64,000 bases of DNA from Euptelea pleiosperma (taxonomy: Eukaryota > Streptophyta > Magnoliopsida > Ranunculales > Eupteleaceae): the NCBI GenBank assembly GCA_035048495.1, contig CM068546.1:35048674-35112673 (forward strand), in the 5' to 3' direction. The position numbers and the translations under genes were made by a program. Of the stretch, positions 21,750-33,430 are shown one piece after another (position 1 is the stretch's first letter; the number at the start of each line of letters is the position of its first letter). The notes beneath the pieces were generated by a model that did not search any database, was not told the origin of the DNA, and was given only the letters and a program-made list of their open reading frames with translations.

Positions 21750-24700
21750 CTACATCGCAGAGTGATGATGCATACGCAGTCCCTTCCACCCACATAGATA
21801 GCTGCCATGTGGTCGTGTCCGCTGCTGCGGTTGCTGTTTACCTACCACCATAGGAGCTGCGTTTGCGAGGTGCTCAACTGGGGGGTTAGGATGGCGAACC
21901 GGCTGAAAGGTAGTCAAGAAGGCATCACCGTTATCGGTTCGTTTGTCGAGCCAAGCTATAATGTCAGCAAAAACAATTTCTATGTTGTGATCTGGTTCCC
22001 CGGATGTGAGAGCATGCCACATTCCTGGATATAACTTGAAGGTCTTGTCTGTACTCCCTGCTTGCTCGTATAACGCTCGGCTCACTCCTGGATCCGTCAC
22101 AGTGTCTGCCTCCCCGTGCAACACAAAAAACGGTAGCTTCACCTGTCAATGTCGCCACTACAAAATGATAAGATAGGTACAAGAGTATCGGAAGTAAGTG
22201 CACAAGAACCTACAAGACCGTCTGATCTCAAGCGAATCAATCTTGGATGCGAGAGTAGCGTAGGTGTCTCCTAATTGGGCCCATCACTCCCTAAAACGTG
22301 AGCAACGAGGGCAAGCTAGGAGATCACCTACAACTTGGCAAAAGGTCTGGAGGTGTCAAGGGGCTGCGTTGTGTTCTACATGAATTGGCCCACAATATAT
22401 GTAGCTAGGCCCAAATCAGGTCCGGCCCAGGCCTGTAAGAGCACAACGTTAGACTCAAGCCCATCCAAATAATAGATGTAACAGACTGGGCCATTAGATT
22501 CAGATTCAAGCCTGGCCTAAGTATTTTTTACAAAGATAACACCCAAACCCATCTGTCAGGTCCATAAATCCAGTAAGGGCCCATTCGGGTTAAGCTTAAA
22601 TCCATCTGGCCACCAAGGCCCATTAACACCCTAGGCTAAGCTTCGGGTGATTGCAACACAATGACCAAAATGCCCTAAAAAACAAACCTCGCATAAGCTG
22701 TCCTCGAGGTTCATGCTTGTTCTCAGCATCTCCAGAGCTGTTTTCAGCCTAGGCTTGTCTTGATAGATCAACTTGTTGCTTCTGATCTGCACGTTAAGGT
22801 GTGGGGCCCAAACATTATTACCAAAATACCTCTTGATCTACCCAAAAATTACACGAACAGGAAATCCAGCATTCAAAGAGCACTCACAATCTAACCATAA
22901 AGAGTGAGCAAAGAGTGGGGACCACCTCACCTCTTCCCGCTTGATGGGGTCCTTGAAAGCAGCATCGATGACGTCCTTTGTAGGGACGATCTTCCATTTG
23001 GGTATGATCTCTTCTACTCTCGTCAATATGTTCACAACCACCGGATGTGGCTTCACCTTCTCCGAAATCTGCGTAGATGGGCCATTTTCGACATTTCTTC
23101 AGTCAAACATCAGATTGGCAGTCAACTCAGTCAAAGTGGGCCTTCCCTCCAAATTTGGGGAAAGAAGCCTATCCTTCGATCGATCACCCTCGCTCTCACA
23201 CCAAGATAGTGATGAGGATAGGAGGCTTTTGCCATTCCCAAATCCCAACACGTTCAGGGAGAATCACAACACAGTGGCCCGGGCCCACTTCCCATCACTA
23301 TCTGATTACCCCAAAAATTGCTAAAATCCCACGGATAATAATCAGCCCTGAAGAAGGCTCAAAGCCAACGGATAGAAATAGCCAATTGACCTGACTTTTG
23401 GTCTGTGGGTCCATCTAGGGATGGGGCAAACATCCATACGGTCAGTAGTTTCTAAACTTAAGGGTGTGTTTGATTCCACCGAAAATTTTCCCGAGAAAAT
23501 ATATCTTGGGAAATGCCTTAAATGGCTGACTGAGAACAAATATTTCAACCATGTTAGAAAATAAATGCTATTTTCAGGTGGAAATGAATTCTTACCTATC
23601 TTTATGGCAAATGAATTCCGGGCTCGGTAGGAAAAATTATCCAGAAATTATACATAATTAAAATGGCTAACAATGGACAGTTGTGTTTTCCCAAGGAAAA
23701 TGCAATTTCCCCACTTGGCAATCAAAATAACTTCTCTAAATAAGAAAACTACTCATGCTAGTCTTCAATACCCCTTTTGGGTCAGGCTCATGAGACCCCT
23801 TCTGGAGTCGTGTGCTCAGCTGTGGATTTCGAGAATCCAAAGGTGGTTGATAGCACTGAGCTGGCATTCACTTTTTCACTTTTCGCCAGTGTTCAACTAC
23901 TGGTGGATTCGTGTAATCCACAGCCGAGCACACGACTCCCGAGAGAGGTCAAAAAAAAGGAGCCTAAGCCATACCTTTTCTAAATGACAAAATTGTCCTA
24001 AAATACCTAAACCCATTGCCGTTACCCATCCCAAACGCAAACTAAAACAAAGAAATAACCATAATTTCAACTTAAATATTGACCTGGTAGACTCCACATG
24101 GTTTTGGTCAGGTATGGGTCCAATTAACATGATCACTTGATCAGTAATCAGGTCAGGTCTAGATATGGTGGCACCCATAACCCAACCCATCGTTAGAGAG
24201 TGTTGTCTGGCTGTATGGGCAGCACTCCACCTCTGTTAGACCCGCGGACCCTTTGATATACATTGTTACACTTCCTTCTGAAAGCTTAAGTGGTTATCAA
24301 CATCTTATTAGAGCAAGGTTCGAGTCCCCAGCAAAGTGCTGAAGAGAAGTATGGTTGGAGAGTGCTGTTTGGCTGGGTGGCCAGTACTTTAATTTACATT
24401 GTTACGCCTCCCACTAACAGCTTAAGCTTTTAGAGTAAAGTGGTTATCAACACTATAAACATCCCTAAAGCACATGTCGATGGTCGGACAATGATTTAAT
24501 AGCCCCAGAACAATGGTAATTAGTGTGATCCAAGCCCGTTGCTTTGCGAACCATGACATCATCAAAAATGTGAATTGACATCATAGTCTCCCCAACCAAC
24601 GGCTTGAATTCTCATTGTAATTTAATTAGCGCCGAAGAAATCAATTGTGAAGAAAAATAAGAAATGGTTGCCTGGTTGGTGATACCTTACACATGGGTGC

Positions 24701-27700
24701 AACAAGAAGCGCTCCATTCCAAAAAGTGGGGTCCTTTTTGTGAACAAGTAGGGCCACTGCTCCTCCCATTGATTCTCCGTACAAAAACCTGGCCTTATCC
24801 CTATACTCTTCCTGCCCTGAAAACACCAAACAGAAACCAAGAGGATTGAACCTACTCTCTGCTGCTATGCGTTCTTATTAGAAGTTGTGTACATAAGCAC
24901 CCACCCTATAGCATTACAATGTCCCAAGTGTGGGACTGGTTGGGCATTTGTACTTACCACATACTGATTTGAAGAAGTCGCTGCAGTCTTTGACGATATT
25001 ATCGAACTTCTTGATGTAACATCGAGCTCCCCTGGACCGTCCATGCCCTTCGTAATCGATTCCAATCACTCCATATCCTGCACATGCTAGCCTTGTCCCG
25101 CACCCTAAAACATCAAAATATCGCAATATTTCAGCTTCCCCTACAATTTTAGTGGCAGTCTCTCCATCTCCCTCCAACATTAATGTGGTAGACTTGAACT
25201 ACTTCGACAGCCGTTTGATTGGGACTGGTTGGGTTAGGGTTCACAGCCTTGAAGGTGGGGTTGGGATCAACCCGCCCGAGTTGCAGCCCTATAAAGGGAA
25301 CTCTGCCTCGGCAATCTAGAACTGTGAGAGAGAGAGAGAGAGAGAGAGAGCGCACTTGCACGTGCAAATGCACAATCAAACGTGCGGTAAATTGCATTAA
25401 GGCGCAAAAAAAGATTTTCTAGCCTTATTTTCCAACGTCCCAAACACACAGGCCCTGGGGAGAGAATTATACGCACACGTACGCGTGTTCGGGACGCACC
25501 TAGGAGGGTGAAAATGATATATCAGATGGATGGTGACCATCACTATCTTTGGATCATATTTCAAAGGGTCTGGCTCCGTTGACAGGTGAAAAATGACAGG
25601 ATTTTGTACAGGGACACAATACAAGCCACGTGGCACATTCTTAGAGGAATATGACCCTATGGATGTTATTGTCCCATCCCATGGGGGGCCTACAAACCAA
25701 AAATCAGCCTGATTAGAGATTTATTGGCTTTGGTTTGGACGTATTTTCATGGGCTGATCTCAACTGTGGGAATTTGAGCAGTGTTTGAGGTACAAAGATC
25801 CAATACCTATAAATAACTAATCAGGCTGATTTTTGGTTTAGAAGTCCACCATTGGATTGGACAAACATCCATACGGTCAGATTCCTCTAAGAGTGTGCCA
25901 CGTGACTTATATAGTGTCCCTGTACAGAATCCTGTCATTTTTTCACCTGTCAACGGAGCCCGACCCATATATAGGGGAATCTCTGAGTGGACCCCCATTG
26001 ACACTATATGCGTGTAAAACAAACGTGTTAATGCGTGTCGTTTATAGACCACGATTAAGACGGAGACCATTAACACCCTTCCGAAAGAGAGAGGGAAGAG
26101 CTAGTTCCAAAAGAGTCAGTGACGTATGGCGTGAACTTTAGCCATTTTTATTACTCATCTCCGCCGTCAGGGCCCATTGACCGCATGGATGTTTAGCCCA
26201 CCCCTTGATAGATATTCACACCAATAATCAACATGTTTGCTGATTTATAACCGTTGGATTTAATACCCAAAAAACGTTGAATCCAACGGTTATAATCACG
26301 AATTAAAAAGTGCTAAAATCCAATGTCTAGAGATTACCAATGACGGTGATTCTTGGTGTGTATATCCATCAAGGAGTGGGCTAAACATCCAAGCGGTCAG
26401 TGGGTCCAGATGGTAGTGGTGAGTAATAAAAATAGCTAAAAAAACACGTCACTGGGTCTTTCGTAAATTTGGGAAGAGGTCAGTTTGTTAGCCTAACAAA
26501 CCAAACAACATGGGCCCACATAATAATTCAAAAATACTTTACTGGTAACCAATTGGTTTATCCTCCCACCAAACATTGAAAAACATATCCATAAAAATTT
26601 AAAAAAAAAAAAAAAAAAGTCAAAACAGAAAAATCTTTGATCTTGATTTTTTAATAATCCTGTGTATAATAGTACACGGTAAACCCAGTGTACAATCATC
26701 TCTACCCATCATCAAATGGAAAGCTCTCATCTATGTTGTTTAGTCCACAAATAACGTTAGCTGTATGTCATTGCACAGGATCACACTAGAAAAAAGTGCC
26801 CACTAAAATAAAAAAATAAAATCCCGAAGACTAAAAAGCTGAAAGGATAACCTGTCTCTGCAATTAATACAGAATGGAGGGCCATGACGCTTTTAGGCGT
26901 CAGGTAGCGCGATTTGTTACTCACCGCTGCCATCTGGGCCCACGGACTGCTTGGATGTTTAGTGACTTTAGTCCATTCCTTGGTAGATATTCATACAGAA
27001 ATCAGCTTGTTTGTTGATGCTTTTCAGCCGTTGGGTGTAGTACTCAAAAAAAGGTTGAATCCAAAAGGCTAGAATCACGCCTTAAAAAGTATTAAAATCT
27101 AATGGCTAGAGATTACCAATCAGGGTGATTTTTGGTATGTAGATCCACCAAGAGGTGGGCTAAAAATCCATGCGGCCAGTGGGCTGCCTGACGCCAAAAA
27201 AGTGTCAGGTCTACTTTGTTCTCTTTTTCCAATAAAAATTCATTCAAAACTGTTTCTTTCGAAATTGATTATGCATTTCTAGATCAAGCAATTTACAGAG
27301 AAAGGAGAGGAAAACCAAAAATGGAAAAAAAAAAAGAAAAGAAGGAATAGAATTCAGACCAACCAAACCCATAAATCAAAAACATAGTACGAATTACAAA
27401 TAAAAGCTACTCACCAACCTCATAATTTCATACCCCCCACAAACTATTTATGGGGTTCATGCATCACTGTATGCTACTCATCTACTCTTTAAAAACTTAA
27501 AAAAAAAAAAAACCAGTTAATTGAAATAAAACCCCATTTCATTGGTTTTTTATATACCAAATCCATATCTCAATAAGAAAATAAAAAAAAAAAAAAAATC
27601 ATTTATTGTTTATGGGTGCATTTATTACCTCTCATGAAACCGCTGCATTCCATGCCATACCCTGCAACCCCCATTAATTAATCAATAAGCACTTCAAATG

Positions 27701-27942
27701 GAAAAAAAAAAACACAGAGGGAGAGGGAGAGGGAGAGGGAGACCATGGCAAAGAAAAACAAGGGCCTTTGGAGCAGAATATGGCAACCATTTGCAAGTAA
27801 AGAGCTGCACTCCTCTGGAATTCCTTATATACTCCTGTTCATTCTCCGTTCAAACACCCCATCAGCTCTATAAAACTACTAAAAAAAAAAATGGGGTGCG
27901 CAAGTTAGAATGAAAAATCACCTCTTGGTACTCCACCTCCAT
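21750..27942 (-). CDS. Monoacylglycerol lipase / lysophospholipase-like alpha/beta hydrolase
   Basis: A serine hydrolase of the plant MAGL-like family, which includes monoacylglycerol lipases and the related caffeoylshikimate esterase. The exons on the - strand are 27942-27922, 27834-27744, 27661-27629, 25104-24958, 24816-24686, 23068-22931, 22786-22688 and 22142-21750. They total 1053 nt and 350 residues, with every phase matching. The protein starts MEVEYQEEYIRNSRGVQLF. The oxyanion-side motif HGYGMEC begins at residue 37. The nucleophile elbow is GESMG with Ser113. The other predicted triad members are Asp233 (HGEADTVTD) and His263 (PGMWHALTSG). The ending after WLDKR is a divergent ~60-residue tail. 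Intron 3 is ~2.5 kb and holds three MITEs; intron 2 starts with a pyrimidine (CTCCCT)n tract. No signal peptide was seen, so it is probably cytosolic or membrane-peripheral. Substrate cannot be decided from sequence. Confidence 0.9.
23461..23727. mobile_element. MITE upstream of MAGL exon 6 (within intron 5), AGGGTGTGTTTGATT ends
   Basis: It begins AGGGTGTGTTTGATTCC and ends near CACTTGGCAATCAAAA. The arms contain TTTTCCCGAGAAAATATA and TTTTCCCAAGGAAAATGC. The same element in reverse order occupies 58888-59191 in UTP14 intron 1, with shared internal words ACAGTTGTGTTTTCCC / GGGAAAACACAACTGT. Confidence 0.65.
24230..24460. repeat. Possible SINE-like tRNA-derived fragment (MAGL intron 5)
   Basis: GGTTCGAGTCCCC near 24319 matches the RNA polymerase III B-box consensus (GGTTCGANNCC), and AAGTGGTTATCAACA occurs twice (24288 and 24440). 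No intact tRNA cloverleaf could be drawn. The call is tentative. Confidence 0.3.
25566..25966. mobile_element. GGGTCTGGCTCC-type 401-bp MITE in MAGL intron 3
   Basis: The ends GGGTCTGGCTCCGTTGACAG and CTGTCAACGGAGCCCGACCC are inverted repeats. The arms carry AAATGACAGGATTTTGTACA, CACGTGGCACATTCTTAGAG and AAAAATCAGCCTGATTAG. Its length equals that of the 4327-4726 copy. No clean target duplication was seen (ATATTTCAA left, ATATATAGG right). Confidence 0.8.
26125..26450. mobile_element. CACCGCTGCC-type foldback MITE in MAGL intron 3
   Basis: Outer arms AGTGACGTATGGCGTG, AGCCATTTTTATTACTC are mirrored by GAGTAATAAAAATAGCT and CACGTCACTG. The inner arms carry GACCGCATGGATGTTTAGCC / GGCTAAACATCCAAGCGGTC. 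It shares inner but not outer arms with 15182, 26870 and 28797. Confidence 0.7.
26870..27230. mobile_element. CACCGCTGCC-type foldback MITE in MAGL intron 3
   Basis: Outer arms CCATGACGCTTTTAGGCGTC, TACTCACCGCTGCCATCTGG and the right-hand GCCTGACGCCAAAAAAGTGT mirror in part. Inner arms carry GGACTGCTTGGATGTTTAG and GGGCTAAAAATCCATGCGG. The right outer GGTGAGTAA segment is missing, so this copy has an internal deletion. Confidence 0.6.
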
Positions 27943-29095
27943 CTTTATATGTGCAAAACAGCCTCAATTTATCATCAAAACCTCTGCACCAGCACAAGAA
28001 AAGAAGGAAAACCCATTTTTTTTAATCCACAGACGCACACAGACAGAAAAGAAAGAAGAATGGGAGGAAGAGAAGAGTTTGTGGTTTGCAGAGGCAAACC
28101 TTAGAAGTACAGAAGAGGGAGAGAGGTGAGTGACGTCTCGTGTGCGGAGCTTTTTCTCTCTGTGGGGGTGATAAAGGGTTTTAAAGCTAACGCTGAATTG
28201 CTGATGCGTGTACACGTGCCGGTTCATATCCAGATTCCAGATATAGATGCTATGCTACCTCACCCCCACACCTCTGCCCATCCCTATCATAACTCACGAT
28301 ATATTAAACGATAAATTTTTAATACACTATATATCACGATATTTTGATGGTTTTCACTTTATCCGGTTACATTCATCGAGTAGAACTTTGCTGGCCGACC
28401 TTAATAGGAGCTACGTGTCACACTCTCAGAGGAGATGACTGTATGGATGTTTGGCCAATCCCTAGGTGGACTTACAAACGAAAAAACAGCATGATTAGTG
28501 TTTTTTAAGCGTTGGATTGAAGTTGTTTTCATGGGTTGCCTTTTAACCCTGGAATTTAAGCACTATTGATTATTTGGAGTCAGAAGATCCAAAGGTTTTA
28601 AATCACTAATCGGGCTAATTGGGATTGTAGTTCACCTAGGGATTGGCCAAACATCCATACAGTTATCTTCTCTAAGAGTATGCCACGTGGATCAACTTGC
28701 TGTCAGTCAGCCACTTTACTGACGGCGACGGTCAACAAAGTTCTACTAGCATTCTTGGGCTATAAGGGTGGCGACGGAACAAGCTGTAGTAAGCTAGCAC
28801 TATTTTCGTTACTCACCGCTGCCATATGGTCCCACTGACCGCATGAATGTTCAACCCACCCTTTGGTGGATATACACACCAAAAAATCACCATGATTGGT
28901 AATCTCTAGCCATTAGATTTTAGTACTTTTTAAGGGTTGATTCTAACCGTTGAATTCGACCTTTTTTTGGGTACTAAAACCAACGGCTAAAAATGATCAA
29001 ACAAGCTGATTTTTTTGGTATGAATGTCTACCAACGGGTGGGTTAAACATCCATGTGGTCAGTGGGCCCAAATGGCAGCGGTGAGTAACAAGTAA
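27943..29095. other. MAGL upstream region with two foldback MITEs
   Basis: The first ~200 bp (27943-28130) contain the CT-rich leader of the MAGL gene read on the - strand (TCTCTCCCTCTTCTGTAC); no TATA box was fixed. 28379-28750 is a foldback with GAGTAGAACTTTGCTGG / CAACAAAGTTCTACTAGC ends, a divergent GAGTAAAAC type. 28797-29093 is a CACCGCTGCC-type foldback (GTTACTCACCGCTGCCATA / TGGCAGCGGTGAGTAAC). No other gene was seen. Confidence 0.6.
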
Positions 29096-29600
29096 GCTAC
29101 ATCTTGTTACATCGAGACCCATTTTTAAACTCGCTTATCCACACAAGCACAGTATCAACACACGTGTCACACATGCAAATTTGATACGCGTATGGATTCC
29201 ATCATCAAAACCATCGCATATGTGACAAGTGCATGTGGTTTGAGTTGTGGCCAGCCATGAGATGTGTCTTATTCTCTGACCTAATATCGTAGTTCAAGAA
29301 TCATCATGACCAGATGATTGTACCTCAAGACGATCCACACCAGTTAGGAATTGATGATGGATGAGAGTTCATGGTCTTTGTACAGTATGGACTATGGAGG
29401 AACAGTGTTTTCAATGCTCCTGAGAAGCATAATAAAGACTTCTTGTAAGAAGAAAATGACTGTTGAATGAGAAATTCAGAGAAAAGTTGAACCTATTTCT
29501 CGTAACTGAGACAGTAATAGATTGACCGACGATTGACGCAACCTTTACTTGTAAAATACGTGTAAAGTTTTGATCCAATGATCCAACCCCGATAACCGCT

Positions 29601-29773
29601 GTGAAACTTCTGTCACAATCGGATTGCAATTCACACAATCACAGCCAATGAGTTCTCGGCACGTACACCTAAAAGCAAAAGTACATGGTACGTTGCAGAG
29701 CACTTGTGTACGTGCCGAGAACTCATTGGCTTGTGATTGTGTGATTTACAATTTCTTGTGATAGAAGTTTTAC
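29601..29773. mobile_element. Hairpin MITE, relative of 11210-11365
   Basis: The arms CACAATCACAGCCAATGAGT and ACTCATTGGCTTGTGATTGTG mirror, with GGCACGTACAC near the tip and GAAACTTCTGTCACAA / TGATAGAAGTTTTAC at the ends. It is about 17 bp longer in the loop than the 11210 copy. Confidence 0.75.
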
Positions 29774-29819
29774 TTTTACTCGAGTTCTTGACCGTCTGGT
29801 CCACAGAAAATATTTGCGG

Positions 29820-30690
29820 CCTCGTGGAACTTAAATTTTGAAGTCTCCCCTCCCAAAAAGGCCATGTAGAGCTCAGTTTAGGGCCTATTAACCTTATGGA
29901 TGTTTGGTCCACATCGTGATGGAGCTATAAACCAAAAATCAACTTGATCGAGGATTTGAATAATTGTATTTTAGCATCCAAAAAATGGAACTAATCCACG
30001 ACCAAAATTCATGACATTAAAATACTAAAATCACCGGTTACAAATCATAAATTAAACTTATTTTTATCTGTAGATTTATCAAGAGGTGGAAAAAATACAT
30101 CCATAAGGTCAGTGGGCTCTAAAGAGTACTTCGCTTAGCATTTTGGGAGGGAGACTTAAAACTTTGAAGTCATAAGGGACATCAAACTGGGATTCATACG
30201 GTCCATATCATTAATGTTCGTCTACCCTTTCTCTCATTTTGTCCCGTTCACACTTCACACTTCACACTCCACACTTCACACTTCTCCCTCATTTATTACT
30301 TATTTATAAGTCTTGGGATTTACAATTCCTTTTTTTTTAAAAGATTACTTTGTGGGAGCCCGTGTTTGCTGTCCCCTGGGAACTTTAAAGTTTAAACTTC
30401 CAAAAATGCCACCTAGAATTCTCTCTCTGGGACCCACGGATCCATGCACGTTTGGCTCACTTGGTGAATCTATGCATCAAAAATCATTTTAATTGTTCGG
30501 ATTTTGAGGTTTGTGGTTGCTAAAATCTAACTGCTAGATATCACCAATCAAGTTGACTTTTGGTGTATGGGTCCACCAAAAAGTGAGACAAACATCCATA
30601 AGGTTAGTGGGGGAACCAAAGATGAGTCCACGTGGCATTTTGGGAGGAGGGAGACTTCAAAATTTGAAATCCTCCCGGAGCATTGATTGT
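29820..30690. mobile_element. Two related foldback MITEs with a TTCACAC microsatellite between
   Basis: 29823-30170 has ends CTTAAATTTTGAAGTCTCCC / GGGAGACTTAAAACTTTG, and its arms contain ACCTTATGGATGTTTGGTCC. 30380-30680 has GAACTTTAAAGTTTAAACTT / GGAGACTTCAAAATTTGAAA. Between them, 30245-30287 is a short tandem of CACACTT(C) units. No gene was seen. Confidence 0.6.
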
Positions 30691-30697
30691 ACTCTTA

Positions 30698-31020
30698 GGG
30701 CCTGTTTGGTACATGAGAAAAAGAGTTCCGACGGCGAATATTTAGCCAGGCGAATTATCTTGGCTAAATATTTGCTCATAGCAATATTTAACAATGTTTG
30801 GTACGTGTACGAGCTAGCTCACTTCAACTTACTTCATTTTCTTTCAATTTGAGTGGGTCCCACATATCAAAGTACGTCAAAAATAGGTTGGGCGAGTGCG
30901 GGAACCACATATTATGTCAAAGAATAAAAAAAATTTATTTTTATCTTTTTTATATATTAAAAAATTAATTTTCTCACCAAGGCAAAATCGGCGTGAAAAT
31001 ATTTTCACAGGGGGGGGAGG
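30698..31020. mobile_element. GGGCCTGTTTGGTA-type MITE, right end lost
   Basis: The left end GGGCCTGTTTGGTACATGAG is followed by GAGTTCCGACGGCGAATATT, TGGCTAAATATTTGCTC and GGTACGTGTACGAGCTAGC. The same sequence appears in reverse order at 54027-54450 and in degenerate form at 47545-48015. The right end dissolves into a poly-G tract (31010-31027). Confidence 0.55.
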
Positions 31021-31046
31021 GGGGGGTGATCAAATGTTCAACTACC

Positions 31047-31192
31047 AATAAAACTTCTATCACAAGAAATTGTAAATCACACAATCACAAGTGCTTTTCA
31101 ACGTACCCATGTGCTTTTTCTTTTAGGTGTACGGAGAACTCATTGGCTGTGATTGTGTGATTTGCAATCCGATTGTGACAGAAGTTTTACTC
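31047..31192. mobile_element. Hairpin MITE, third copy of the 11210 family
   Basis: It starts ATAAAACTTCTATCACAAG and ends TTGTGACAGAAGTTTTACTC. The arms contain AAATCACACAATCACA and TGTGATTGTGTGATTTGC. The loop carries a truncated GTACGGAGAACTCATTGGC. Confidence 0.75.
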
Positions 31193-32050
31193 CTTCAACT
31201 AGTGAGCATCTCCAACCCTACCCTACCCTACCTTACCCTAAACACTTAAAAAGGAAGGTAGGAAGGACTCTCCCTTAAAACTTTGAAAGCTCTCCAATGG
31301 TCTACCCTAAACTCTATCTTTCTTAAATATAAAATCAATAGAAAAGATGGAAAATGACAAAAATTATAAGATGCGGACATAAGTGACATTAAGTGAAAAT
31401 AATGAGAGAACATTAAGTACTGAAATTAATAGAAAAGGGGAAACAAATTTTTAGACTCTCACCATCTGATTTAGGGTTACCCTACAATAAGGTGAACTTT
31501 AGGGTAGCGTAGGATTGGAGATGCTCTAAGAGGAGTGAAATGTGGGGGTATTTCATATATTTCTCCTACAAAAATGACTCGGCGTTAGATCTCTGTACCT
31601 CAAATACTGCTCATATTCCTGCACAGTTGTGATCAACCCATGAAAATAAGTCCAATCCAACACCTAGAAAATACTAATCAGACTGATTTTTGGTTTGTAG
31701 GTCCACCTAGGGATTGGCCAAACATCCATACTGTCAGAGTCCTCTAAGAGTTCACGGGAGCCCGACCCATTTAAAATAAAATAAGTAAATTTTTTATAAT
31801 TGAATAAACGTAATTAGAATTTGAAGTCATTTAAAGCTTTCATTAAGAATTTTCTAATGGATTCATTTTTTCCATAAACTAACTTACAGATTAAAAGTTA
31901 AGAATTTTTGATAGTTATAAAGAAAAAATGAGTTTTTGGGTAGAGAGAGAGAGAGAGAGTGATAGGTGGTTTGGGAGAAGTTGGCTTCGATCTTCTTGCA
32001 AGGCACTTAACTTTAATAACAAAAAGAAAATACTTCTATAAAAAAAAATA
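31193..32050. other. Intergenic DNA with a half MITE
   Basis: No gene was recognised. Positions 31205-31240 are a CCCTACCCTACC-type tandem. Positions 31580-31770 are the right half of a GGGTCGGGCTCC-type MITE (GATTTTTGGTTTGTAGGTCC, CCAAACATCCATACTGTCAG, GGGAGCCCGACCC) without a left half. A short (GA)n tract lies near 31943. Confidence 0.45.
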
Positions 32051-32935
32051 GGAAATTTTTGACATACCCCCTTATGTTATCTTTAAAATTAGACATACCC
32101 CCCAACATTTGAAAAAGCTGACATACCCCCTATGACTCGGTCCACTGTCATTTGACCAGTGTTGACCCAAGTTGACTCCCAAATTTTCTATTAAAGGACA
32201 AAAGTGCCCTTGTCTTCAACCTTAGAACAAGGGTTTGGGTTTGGGCGAAAACCCAAATCTCAAATAAAACATGAAAAGAACATACTAAAATTAAAAATAA
32301 AAATAGAAACCCCATGTTGGTAAATCTGAGATTTTTTTTTTATTATTTTTTGATAAATTAAGCACAGATTGAGAAGAAAAAGCCCCATAAAAATAGATAA
32401 AATTCGTGAGGGAATGAGATTTCGTTTTAAGAATTTTATTGTAGAAGAATGAAAATAGAAAATTGAGAGAACCCATCTTTCCAAAATCCACGTATCAAAA
32501 GTTTAAAATATAAATTGCGCTCTTATTCTTGTTTTTCATTTTTGTTAATGAAAAATTTTTAGAACTAAAATTGTATGCTTTAAGGAATTTTTTTTTTAAC
32601 CTTGGTTTTAAATTGTTACCGGAGTGGTGGCCGACGGACCATGAGACTCCGGTGGGTTGGTTGTCGGTGATGGGGGATCGACCAACCCATTGGCATCTCT
32701 TGGCCGTCCAACCATCACAGCCGTTTGATTTGGGGTTTGGGTTTTGGCCCAAACCTTTGTTCTAAGGTTGAACACAAGGGCACTTTCGTCCTTTAATACA
32801 AAATTAGGTAGTCAACTCGGGTCAACACTGGTCAAATGACAGTGGACCGAGTCATAAGGGGTATGTCAGCTTTTTCAAATGTTGGGGGGTATGTCTAATT
32901 TTAAAGATAACATGGGGGGTATGTCAAAAATTCCC
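32051..32935. mobile_element. 885-bp foldback transposon with ~190-bp inverted arms
   Basis: The ends are GGAAATTTTTGACATACCCC and GGGTATGTCAAAAATTCCC. Inverted similarity runs through AAGATAACAT, AGCTGACATACCCC, CAGTGTTGACCC and CTTAGAACAAGGGTTTGGG versus its mirror CCCAAACCTTTGTTCTAAGG. The left arm is about 32051-32250 and the right arm 32735-32935. The ~480-bp core is AT-rich with no transposase-like frame. Flanks are A-rich, so a target duplication cannot be read. Confidence 0.8.
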
Positions 32936-33371
32936 AAAAAAAAAAACTAAAATACCCACATACGAAAGAAAAAAAATATGGCATAATTTGCTCACGACTT
33001 AAGGGCGAGTCCCGTTATAATAGTAGAGATAGATATTGACATAATGTTATAATGGCCATTAATTATATTAGAGCATGTTGTTGAACATTTAAAGCGTCCA
33101 ACACAAATGATATTGTGAAATGTGGAATGAGAGTTACCAGCTACTAAGGAATCTATCCCTTTTTTGAAAAACAAAAAATGCAAAAGAAAGTTTCAAAGAC
33201 CCTTGGCAAGGTCTCCAATTTTTCTAGGTACATATATGTGGCATGACTTTATTGGTGTTGGGCACTTATCCTTAGTATAAGTAAGACGGCTTGGTTCAAA
33301 GCCAAAACACCATCAGTTCGCAGCACAATGATCGAAGCATTAACCTTCTCTGGCGACACCATAAGCAAAGC

Positions 33372-33373
<2 letters not shown>

Positions 33374-33407
<34 letters not shown>
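33374..33407. repeat. (GA)n microsatellite
   Basis: An uninterrupted GA dinucleotide run in what would be the leader of the orphan exon at 33431. GA/CT runs are common in plant 5' UTRs. Open frames through it (RERERE or SLSLSL) are artefacts. Confidence 0.9.
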
Positions 33408-33408
<1 letters not shown>

Positions 33409-33430
33409 AGATTAAGCGTAAATTATGTTG

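Noticed and set aside
25104..27661. Suspected phase break between MAGL exons 3 and 4
   Set aside because: A recount of the exon 3 end gave ATG AGA G/GTAATAA (phase 1). This joins GG TGC GGG in frame to give FMRGCGTRLA, so the gene is intact.
27698..27913. ORF with RGRGRGR repeats opposite MAGL exon 2
   Set aside because: It is the antisense shadow of the (CTCCCT)n intron start and MAGL exon 2.
8000..31200. CRISPR-like regularly repeated blocks
   Set aside because: The repeats are dispersed MITE arms with variable spacing and mirrored orientation in a plant nuclear genome. No direct-repeat/spacer architecture exists.
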